NCBI RefSeq assembly: GCF_949628215.1
Contig: NC_134311.1
Coordinates: 13,950,582-14,014,581, forward strand
Reading direction: 5' to 3'
Length of the DNA: 64,000 bases
Origin: Phalacrocorax aristotelis
Taxonomy: Eukaryota; Chordata; Aves; Suliformes; Phalacrocoracidae
The position numbers and the translations under genes were made by a program. A model generated the notes under the pieces. It was not told the origin of the DNA and ran no database searches. It worked only from the letters and a program-made list of their open reading frames with translations. Shown here piece after piece: positions 43,201-55,200 of this stretch. Each line of letters opens with the position of its first letter. Position 1 is the stretch's first letter.

Positions 43201-46200
43201 TTTCTGTGATACAACTTTATTATTTACATCCAGCACTTCCTTTCTACTAGTTGTCATTCTTAAATTTGGCTTTGGTTTCTGGAATCGACTCCTCTGTAGC
43301 CAAGCTGATGATGTAACAGTTTTCTCCTCTTCCTTCTGAAGACCACATTCCCTACAAAAACAAACAAAAGAACAATCAAAGGCATGGGACACCAGTGGTT
43401 CTCCAACTCATATATGACATACTTGTATGTAGCTCTCTTCAATACAGTAGCTCAGTTTAAACATCCTTAGCTTTCTTATAACAATAACAAATTACAGCAA
43501 AAGAAAACAAAGTTATTCTGAAAAGATCCAATAAAAGCACATTGAACATCACCAAAACCCTTATAAAGAGGTGAGCAAACACCTGTTAAAAAAATATGCC
43601 ATTTCAGAACAACTGTAACTTCCAGCCACACTAAGAGGAATATAAACGTTTTACAAATGCTTTTCTTTGTCTAATCATGTTTAAAACTACCCAGTAGATT
43701 TACAGCACAGTTTAGTTTTTTTAAAGGACATTTTAATAGGAAACCAAACCCTACACTCAAGGATTTGCATTAACATATAGGGATGCACCATTAGGACCAA
43801 CACAGAGAAGATAACCACAGGAACTGAGCATCAGGAAAACTTATTTATTTGAAAACTGAGCTCACGGTCTAAAGACAAAATTAACATCCAACAGCATATA
43901 AATTCAGTGCTTTCGAGCTCTTGGGGTTTTGTTTGTTTAAGTCTAGTATTGTCTTGATTAAACATCTCAATGTAGATACAAACCATGTTTTTTATGCTGG
44001 AGTTAATGTAAAAGTGTAGAATAACTAGAGATATTAATGGTTTCGAACCATCCCTTCTCTCCATTTAAAAAATAACCTTACCCTATACTGAAATCTGAAA
44101 CCTGTTTCAAGACATCTGACAATGCCTTTTCACATTCATAGCTGTCTGCTTCTGAGGATTTTTCATGGGAACACTCCCTTGTACATCCTGAGTTCACCCC
44201 AGATTCCATAGAAACATCCCCTTCCAACATCACATTGCATGGCTGAGTGTCTTCATGAAACATCACATCCTAAAAGGAATAAAAGTTTCACTCTATTAGA
44301 TGAAATATTTGTTCAACCTCTTTTAGAGGACTGGGGGAAAAGAAAAAGTTTATTTTAGTATCTCTTACAAAAACACTAAAAAGATATCTCTTGGTTCCTG
44401 TGCATCCAACTAATATCAGTAGATACTTTAACAGTAAAAATTTGTTATTTTTCTATGTAGTTTCTATCTGAATTGGTCTCTTTTCCAAGAGACCTTTTTT
44501 CTCTGCATTTTTCTTTTCAGATCTGGTATCACAAATAACACAACAAAGTGAGATATAATCCATCTATCCATGGACAACAGAACCCAAGTGCAAGCATGAG
44601 AAAATTCTGTAATAATTCAGTTTATTCTGAAAGAATAAACAAAGCATGCAAAGGCCATGCTTACAAATTATGTGATATGTACCAGGTCATTTTTACTAAA
44701 GGCTTCTACTTAGGCCCCAGCAAAACAGTGTGCCTAAGCAACTGCTCAAGAAACTTACATTTTTGAGGCATGGATCATTGTTTTCATCCCTGTGGTGTAT
44801 CACACTTTCTTCTACTTCTCCACCTTCGGTTTTCTCCTCTTCAGGATCTTCTTCATTTGTCAGGTCTTTTTCCCTAGCAATAGTTCTTCCTAGGTTTGGT
44901 TTTGGTCTCTCTTCTCCGCCTCTCTTCAAAGGTGTTGGTTTCAGCACACTCTGTTTGCTGTCTTCTTGTAAGCCAGCTGATTCATTAGACCTGGAAAAAT
45001 ACACAAGATCCATAAGTAGATACCACATCTGAAAGTGGCAGGAGTCCTGGAGAAGTGATAATTTTTTCTTCTCTTTTCTTTAAACAGTTATTAACATACA
45101 CTTATCTAAAATGTAGCTATGCATTACTAACTTCATGACACAATAAAGTTAGAAAATTACCTGCTAGAGACTGAAAAAGTACCTGACAAGTTTAAACTTA
45201 AGTTTGCCCTGTTCTTTTTCTTTTCCCACTGGAGACAGGATACCACACTAGACAGGCCTTTTTCTGACCCATAATGGCTCTTCGTGTATTCCTATCTGGT
45301 CTAGAGGTAGATGGATGGACCTAATTTAATGAAGGGTTAAAAATCATGAACATTCAGAAAATACATAAATAACTTAATAATCTTACTAACGTAAAAATAT
45401 CAGACACACATTATTATAACTATCAGATACTCCTATGCCTTTTTACCTGGAGCACCCAGTTATATGTAGCATGTCCATGAAAGAAATAACTGCTAAAGTA
45501 TATTTCTGCCAGATTATCAAACCCAGTTTACCTGCCTCCATCCTATTCAACTATTCCCCTTTAAAAAAAAAGTTTGGGGATTTTTTTGTTGCTGATACTG
45601 CTTTTTTTTGTTATTGGGGGCTTTTTTTTGTTTTGGGGGGATTTTTTTTGAGGGTTTGGGTTTTTTTGGTTGGTTGGGGTTTTTTTTTTTAATAATCTCT
45701 CCTGTAGAACATATTCTTCCTGTTACACTACCGATATCATTTCTCCACTGAAAAGAAATACAAGAAACATTCTTAGTTAACATGTGCATTAAATTGCCCA
45801 CATGTTGGAATTTTTTTCCCTAATACCAGACACCTAACATGTAACTACGCTTTAAGAACAAACACTTATTCCCATTGTTTAAATGCGAAACACTTTCCAC
45901 CACTGGAACAGATGCATTTCAGCATTAAATCTACTGGAGAAGGCTTGTCTGAGTTTTCAAGGAACCAACTTTCCAGGTTTTTTTTGCATTTATCATGACT
46001 GACATCTCATTTAAATGCATTGCTTTAAAAATGAAAATGTTTAACTGATGTTTCATGCATAAAAAAAAGTTCCAATTCTTCCCTCAATTTCTCTCTCTAT
46101 GTAGAAGTTTCTTCAGAAAATTATGTAATCACCACGCTATGTAATACTACCAGAAGTGAAAGCGATGGCAAATTGCTGGAGAGCAGCACATGCCTTCTCA

Positions 46201-49200
46201 TTTTTCACATACTTACTGAGACACTGTCTCCAGGACTTCATCATCTTTTTCTGCAGCTGCTTCACTGACAGCATCCGAACCATAACTTTGGTCAGTATTC
46301 TGAACAGAAATAGAACAATAAGACATTAAGGCTCTTTCTTTTGTGAAGTACAGCATTACCTAACAGACCAGGTAAAGGCCCGTAACATGATACAAAATGG
46401 ATTACTTATGACAGACACTGGTAATTACACAGTGCTTAGTGCAGTAAAATCTAGATCAAACAACTAAAGCTGTGTTTGCTACAGGACATGAAAGATTATT
46501 GGCATCTCCTGCTTGTGTGACAGGCTTCCAGCTTAGCAGAGGCCCCTAAGCAATACCACACTATCACTGCAGGGTAAGTAAGGGGGGAGGGAGGGGGACA
46601 GAAGAAAGTCGGGGACTGCGACAACAGAGGGGGGGCGGATGACCTCAACGACTGGGGGGGGAACACCACAACAACACACGAACGATGATGAGGGGGAGAC
46701 ACCAACGATGACGACAGGGGTGGGGCAGGAGCACAGAAGGGGGGGGCCGGGCCACAGACAAGAGAAGGGGGCCACACAGACGGGGGAGGAGGCCACAAGG
46801 GGAGGGTGCGGTTCTACACACACACACCGATGAAGAAGGGGGACAGGGAGACGGGACACTGATGAAGAAGGGTGGGGGGCGGCCAGACACACACCGATGA
46901 AGGGGGGTGGGGGGCGGCACACACCGCTGACAGGGTGGGGGTATACACATCAGGCAGGGTGACGAAGACGAAAGGGGACACAGATAAAAAGACGACGGCG
47001 GGATGGGGGGGCAACACAGAGACGACAACGGCAGGATGAGAACGACAGCGACGATGGGGGGGGGGCCACAGAGGAGACGACGGAGTGGGGGGAGCGACAG
47101 AGACAACGGGGGGGGGGGGGCCACAGAGGAGGAGACGACGACGGTGGCGAGCGACAGAGACGACGACGGGGGGGGGGGCACAGCGACGACGGCGGCGGGG
47201 GGACGGACACAGCGACGACGGCGGCGGGGGGACGGACACAGCGACGACGGCGGCGGGGGGACGGACACAGCGACGACGGCGGCGGGGGGACGGACACAGC
47301 GACGACGGCGGGGGGGGGACGGACACAGCGACGACGGCGGGGGGGGGGGAGCGACAGAGGCGGCGGCGGCGGCGGCGGGGGGGGGGTGGGGCAAAGAAGA
47401 AGGGGGGAGGAAGCCGCTGGATCCAGTAGCTTTTCACTTAACGTATTAACTCTAGTTTCCTTAACTCTATTAACTACCTGTTTGGTTTTTCTCTTAGGCT
47501 GTGGATGGGACATTGTATCATCATTTCCTGCATCTTTTCCAGGCTCTTCTTTCCTTCCAGACACTCTTGTAACATTAGGCTTAAATCTCTTTTGACGTCC
47601 TCTAACCTTTGCCTTTGAAGTTACTCTTTCTTCAGGTTCTCTGCACAAAGTATCCACAACAGTGATATTTACTCCATAATATTCAAGCCCATATAATATT
47701 CAATATTTGGACAGTTTTCTTTACTGGAATTGGGTTGTCTTTGAAAGGATTTGCACAAACTTACACAAGTTTCTTCACATAAGAAGCAAACTTTGTTTAT
47801 TCTTACAGAGCATGAAAACTCAACTTATTTACCTTTTAAAAAGATATGAAGTTATCACACAAAGGAGGAACCTAACAGACTGCACACCATAGCTGCTTCT
47901 TCAAGTGTGAGAAGCAGAGCCATTAGCTGGCAACTGCAGGTGGGAAGCAGGCAAAGCCATAGTTAGCACTTCCTTCTCCCTCCCAAATTCCAAGCACAGA
48001 TGGTCCTTCATAAAGTAATGTTTTCCTCAAGTTCCCAGAAAAGAAGTACATACCTTCTACCTCAGTATCTCTTGATCTCATCCAAGAGAATGCCAAAGTA
48101 AAATTTAAGATTTATATTAAAACTTCACAATTACTGTTGCCTTTTTATAACAGCACTATATAGAATAAATTAACAATTATAGTCAGTTAATTCCGGGAGA
48201 CTGGAAATGTGATCCTAATACTTACTCAGATTTAGCATCCAAATCCATTTTCTCTACCTCTGTGACTTCATTTCTGCTTCTTCTACTGTCTGCCTCAGAG
48301 CACTGGAATTGAGGCAATGAATATATTACTCTCGGACAATCAGAACGGAGCCAATGAATACCACTTGGGACATCAGAGGCAGTTCTCAGAATACTACTTA
48401 TTAGACTGTAGCTGGTCCACAGTATCAGCATTAGTCAAAATGGATAAAGCATCAAGAATATAGCTTATTAAGCAACATTCCTCCTTCTGACCTTTTCATC
48501 TGTCTTCACAAGTTTTGGAGAGGAAGTCTCACCCTCCATTTTCTCTTGGGCTGCTGCTTCTCTCCTTTCAGATAATCTCACTAAACTGGGTTTAGGTCTT
48601 TGCAAGCGTCCGCTGTCTGGTGGGTTTTCAGTTTTCCTTAAGAGAGAAGAAGAGGTGGCATATAGTATTACCAAAGACAAACGTGAAGTCTTATAAGGTC
48701 CAAGATGTACTTCAAGAGCACCACAGACTGCATTCGTAATGCAGCAAGACAAAAAACTGATAAAGATTACTGATTTCCAACACTGAGCAGACTTATTTTA
48801 CATACACAATTTTGCATCTGCCACTCTTGTCCCTCAATCCCCTTTCAAAGCTATCCCACTCACAGCACTATATGAACTGCTGTTTTCAAACACCTTGTCC
48901 CACTGCCAACTCCATACATTATTGAAGAATAGGGAACATAAATCAATCTGTGTCCTTAACCCTCGGAATAGAGTGTCCTGGGATTCACACCCTGTTTGAC
49001 AGAGCCCTACAGCTTATCAATAATCTTCATATTGGGAACTACTACCTTTTCTTATATTCTTCCTAGGACAGGTCAAATAAAGCTTTGACAGTCTTTACCA
49101 TAAGAGTGAACTGCCCTTCAATAAGGGAAAGACAGAATCCTGAAAAACAATTTAGTATTAACTAGTAACCCAATTCTAAATCACCTTTAAAAATCATATC

Positions 49201-52200
49201 ATGGAATAGGAAGTTGCCAGTGACACAAAAAAGGAACCTTTAGGCACAGACTTGTTTAAACACTATTGCTCAGTTACAGCAATAAGTGTAAGAAATAGTC
49301 ACAAAGATTAACCTCATGAAGGAGTGCACGTAAGACAGAGACAGCTTGGAGTATCTTTGAGAGATATGTCTCAGCTTAGATTCCTGCACCAAGTTCCAAA
49401 GAGCAACAGTTTCCAATTAGGAAGGTATGTATACACCATACACATGATGTGGGCAGCTAATAAGCTCTGACAGACAGCTGTGAATTTCAAAGAATACAGT
49501 GAGGCCCTTTTACAAACGTCATGGTTTAACCCTAGTCCCCCACTAAGCATCCCACAGCTGCTCACTCACTCCCCCTACCCCAGTAGGATGGGGGAAAGAA
49601 TCAGAAGGGCAAAAGTAAGAAAACTCATGGGTTGAAATAATAACAGTTTAATACTAATACTACTACTACTAAATTAAAATGAAAACAACAGGAGGCATGG
49701 GGGAACCCAGGGAAAAAAGAAGTGATGGAAATGCTTACCACCTGCTGACGGATGCCCTGCCAGTCCTTAAACCGACATCACTGCCCTCCCCAGCCAACTC
49801 CCCACACTGAGCATGTCATTTGGTATGAAACACCCCTTTGGCCAGTTTGGGTCAGCTGTCTTGGCTGTGCCTTCTCCCCTCCCAGCTTCCTGTGACCCTG
49901 GCAGGCCATGGGAGGCTGGAACAGTCCTTGACTAGTGCAAGCACTACTTAGCAACAACTGAAACATCAGTGTGTTATCAACATTATTCTCATCCTAAATC
50001 CAAAACACAGCACTGTATCAGCTACTAGAAGGAAAATTAACTCTATCCCAGCTGAATACCAGGACAACAACAACAAAAAAACCTCACAGCAAAAAATAAA
50101 CCCACCCCACCCCCCAAAAAAAAAAATAATCGATTTTCACAATTAAGGTTCACCCACAAAGCAGCAGAATTTCTTCAGAGAACTCTCTTGTTCTTGCTGA
50201 CTGTAGAGGGGCTGGTTTTTTTCCAATCTTAGTTAAGTTTTCCTCCTCGTTCCCATGTAACATTTTAAATCTTAGTTAAAGTATTGCTCCTCAGTGATCA
50301 AAATTTCTATCAAAAAACTTAACTGACTATGGAAAAAAAGTTATCATGATCTACCCTCTAGTCCAACCTACTATGGTCAATCAGAATTATATCAAAATTA
50401 AATAAATGTGGGTTTAGCTGAAGCACCATTTCAAGGTAAAATATATTATTCTACTTACATGATTTCAGACTGAGAGTCACTGTCTGACACACTCTGCTTT
50501 TCCTCTGGTCTATGAAAATCATGTGTGTCTTTGTTCTGAGTAAGGAAAAAAATAGCATTTTAGAAATGAAACAATAAGCATAGAAGAACTATTTGTTGTA
50601 AAGAAAAGTGGAAACAAGAACAAGATTCACAGAATGGTTGAGGTTGGAAGGGACCTCTGGAGGTCATCTGGTTCAAACCTTTGCTCAAGCAGGGCCACCT
50701 AGAACTGGTTCTCCAATACCATGTCCACACAGCTTTTGAATATTGCCATGGATGGAGACTCCCCAGTCTCTCTGGGCAACCTATGCCAGTGCTCAGTCAC
50801 CCTCACAGTAGAAAAGTACTTCCTGATGTTCAGAAGAAACCTCCTGTGTTTCAGCTGGTGCCCATTCCCTCTGGTCCTGTCACTGGCCACCACTGGAAAG
50901 AGCCTGGCTTCACCCTCTTTGCACCCTCCCTTTAGGTTTTTATATAGATATTGAAGAGATCCCCCTGAGCCTTCTCTTCTCCAGGCTGAACTGCCCCCAC
51001 TCTTTTAGCCTTTTGCCACAGGAGAGACACTTCTGTCCCATCACCATTCATGGCCCTTTGATGGGCCATCTCCAGTATATACATTTCTCTCATACTGGGG
51101 AGCCCAGAACTGGTCACAGTACTCCAGGTGTGGCCTCACCAGTGCCAAATAGAGGGGAAGGATCACCCCCTCAACCTGCTAACAATGCTTCTGCTAATGC
51201 AACCCAGGACACCATTAGCCTTTTTTGCAGCCAGGGCACACTGCTGGCTCATGTTCAACTTGGTGTCCACCAGGATGCCCAGGTCCTTTTCTACAAAGCT
51301 GCTCTCCAGGTGGGTGGCTCCTATCACATACTGGTGCCTGGGATTGTCCCTCCCCAGGTGCAGGACTTCATACTTCCTCATGTTGAACTTCATGAGGTTC
51401 CTGTCAGCCCATTTCTTTGTCTTTTAATTGGATGAAGCTGATAACAGATTCCTTAGGTAGTATCAGCCATCATTACTTTCCAGGTCTAGTATTTAAATCA
51501 TTTTCCTAGAGAGCACTGACCATCACTCTGAAAATGAAATAAATTTTACAACATAGCAAACTAATCACAATTACAACAAAGATTTTATGGAATCTATTTA
51601 GTTAATTAAGGTAAAAGCCTACTGCATAAAAACATTGTTTCTCTATTTACCTCTTTTATGTAATAGAATCATGTTTCAAATCACTGGTTGGCTTAGTATT
51701 TCTACTTTTAGGACAGTGATTATGTTCATATACTTTTAAAATAGATTAACCACAGCAGGCCAAGAGAATTAGAACTGACATAAAAGGACTTTTGAAATTG
51801 TCAGTTTTAGGATTACTATGCCCCTTTCTCATGTCAAACAGCCATACATCATCAGCCAGAGACCTTAGCTACGCAGGCTACTGACACCACTATAATAGGC
51901 TGGTCTACATAGCACATTTTCCTGTTCAGCTCATTGATTTTTATAAATATTATTCCAACTAACATCAGCAGATTGTATCGTTATAACATTTCCAACTAGA
52001 AGCATTTAGTATTTGCAAAGATCCTAATCAGCTGATTTTCTGTTAAGATGAAGACATTCTTTTAGGTAACAGCATCTAAAATAGAGGCCAATGGACGTAT
52101 AACACTAACAGAATCTCCTAATCTCTCACCACAAACTTTAGCCATAAGATCATTCTTCATCTTAGAAAGCACAAGTAATTCATTCCCCCTCAGCACAAGT

Positions 52201-55200
52201 CTTTAAAACAGTATGGTAATAAGTTCCAAAAATGGCAATGATGCAAGGATAGAAGGACAATCAGAGGAATGGAACTTTCACTATATGAGGAGAAAGGTAA
52301 GATTAGGACTCTTCAGCTTGAAAACAATATTGTTGGAGAGAGAAAAAAGTGGCATTATAAAGAATAACTTGAATAAGATTAACAGGAACATAACAATGGA
52401 AGTACAGTGCATATTAAACTGCCAGGCATCAGGCTTAAAACAACCCAAAGAATACTCTTTTTCATTAAGTGAATAATTAAAGGAATTAACTCTCAGCTGT
52501 AGTATACAATTCACGACAAAGGTAAAGATAGATGCAAAAAAAGCAGCTAGACAAACTTATGAGTAAATGATGCATCAAGGACTTCAAAAGAATCCAGGCA
52601 CAATCTCAGGAAGTTTCTAAACTGCTGGATCTGATTAGAACATACCCAATGAAAGATAATTCAATCTCAGTTCAGTTTCTTATACCTTTCCTGAAATACC
52701 TCATGGCAGCCAGTACCAGCGGACAAGACTTCACACAGGTTTCCATTCTGAGGCAGCATGAACAACCCAGTGCTCATCCTGATCAAATCAGTTTCTAACA
52801 TTGCACTAGTAAGCGTAAGCCAGCAAAATCTTGCACCAAGTTTTTACTATTGACATTGTACTGCTTCACTCCCAAATAATTAAACTGTTCAGGTGTTTTA
52901 ATTGTCTATGAAGTAAGCCAGGCATGCACACTTTACTCTCTGAATAAATTTGGTATAACATAGAACCCATTAAAGCCAGCCAAATTGATAGTATTTATAT
53001 TTTGGTAATGTTCTCAGGGTTGTTGCCTTTTTTCCACTTAGTGGTAAAAACATCACAAAAACCACCAAAAATGGCTCAGATTTACAAAACCACTCTTAAT
53101 GGTAAAGAGGAAGATATTAAAAAGTAAGAATTACGTTAAAAAGTAATAATACCTTTGTTCCTCTGGTTTCTTCAGATTGTCTTTTATTGCTTCTAATGTT
53201 TGAAACAAGTAACTCTGAAATCTGGCTTTCCTGTGATGTATCATCTCTAATATCTAGGGTTCTCAGTTTAGTAGGTTCCTTTTCTAGTATAACATCATTG
53301 GTATGTTCAAAGCTGAAATCAATAAAAGCACACAAAGACATCAGTATATTTCAATTAAAAAAGATATTATTGTTTACAGCAGACCAAGTTGCACAGAAAA
53401 ATTATGCAATTTTGACATTAGATAACTGTATGTATTTCAGAGAACAAGTTTTAGTAGTATTTGCAGGATATGAGCTTTAAAACAACTTTTGTACCTTAGC
53501 AATGGTATTACAATAAGATGGTAATATTCCATCTGAATATTCCAGACAAGACAGTTTTTTAAAAGACTTTACTAATATAAACACTGTATGCAGAAGCTTT
53601 TTTTCCCCCTGATCTTCTGTAACAATCTATCTTGAGTTCAATCAAATGTTTTTCCTTCATATGCTTCCAATGAGGTATTAAAGCATATAAAAGTTCTGGG
53701 AATCTGTATGAAATAACAAACAATTACAATACAGCTAAATACAATAACACACAAAATTCTGAAGTAGCACTATCAGTTTCATAACGACTTTTTATATTTG
53801 CCACTTTCTTGTATAACAAGTTTAATAAAACATTCACTGTCTTTCTAATAAAATGCCCAAAATTGAAACCAAAACCTTGCCTCCCACCTAGGTTCTGCAT
53901 AAATGAAGTCCAAGCAACTTTCCTTTCCCACAAGAACCATCTTACTAAAAACAGATAGAAATTCCAAGTATATAGCAACACTAATTAGCAACATCACCAA
54001 GCAGTGCTTTCAGAGAAATATTAAGAGTTAGCATAAGCCAATAACGTTCCTGAACACCCTAAAAAAAAAAAGCGAAAGAAGTTTTGGACAGGATTTTCAT
54101 ATTAATGTAAATTAACTTTGCAAGGGTAGCCCATCAGGGCAGAGAATATATTGAAAGTGTAAATTAAAAACAGCGTACTAAAATCCAGGACAGTCCACAA
54201 ACAAAAAACCTGCCCATTCTGTGCCAGTTAACATGATGGTAAGCATGAATATATAAAACCAATATTAAAACTTTAAAATATTTTTTATTTTGCCTAAGCC
54301 TTCCATTGTAAACATCACCTGCATGAGCTGACATCCTTTTCTCTCTCCGTTACACATTCTGCTGATAAACAAGACTCTGATCTCTCTTCCTCTGTAACTG
54401 CACTCTCATATTGTTTTTCTTCAATAACTCTATCCAGTTCTTCTCTACAGGTACTATGACCATCGCTGTTTGCATCACACACCATTTGTTTTTCTGCTAA
54501 TGAAAAAGAATTAAATCAATTTGGACATTCTGGGCAACATCTTAGAATTCCAATTCTCACATCCTAGCTACAGCGAAGCAAAAGTTTGTTTAAACCAAAA
54601 TCCCAGCAGAAAATACCCAAGTATTGAGATTCAAGAGAACTGTTCTCAGCAGAAGTAAAATGTTTAGACTTAGTATGAAAAGCTGTTTTGAAAGGCTTTG
54701 TTCTGCAACCTCCCAAGGCAGATCAGTGATATAAATCAAAACCCAAGCTCTCATTTTTAAGTTTGCAATGTCTTTATATAAAAAATTTATATCTGAACAT
54801 TTGAAAGTGAGCATCTTTGTCTCTTACTTTTCTTAGAGGATTTATCATCTTCAGCAATTTTTGAATGGACAGCCATTTCTTCTGGAAGATTCTCCACTTC
54901 CTGTTCAAGATCATCTTTTCTCCTCTTCTTTCTCTTCTTTTTTGCTAATGCTGGCTCTATTGCAAGCTGTTCTTCTGCCTGTTCAGAAACGCCCAAGGAT
55001 TCCTCATTTTCCTTCTCAGCCGTCACAGCATCTGCTTCTGTTTCTGTATCAGAAATTCTGGCTTCCTGAAGATCATCTTGATCACTAGCAGCTTCTGTGT
55101 TGGCAGCTTTTGCTATTGAGACAATATGGTTCCTGGTTAATAGACTGGTGGAGTATTAGGAACCATAAATCGCAAAGATATTTCCACCAGCAACATCTTT

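Noticed and set aside
45547-45801. Lys/Pro/Asn-rich minus-strand frame of 84 codons
   Set aside because: Produced by the T/G low-complexity tract; no splice sites with suitable phase.
46496-47437. Long overlapping open frames on both strands (up to 249 codons) rich in Pro/Arg/Ser or Gly/Arg/Asp
   Set aside because: They come from the G-rich, T-poor minisatellite, which lacks stop codons in any frame. No conserved motif, and the 29-bp period cycles frames.
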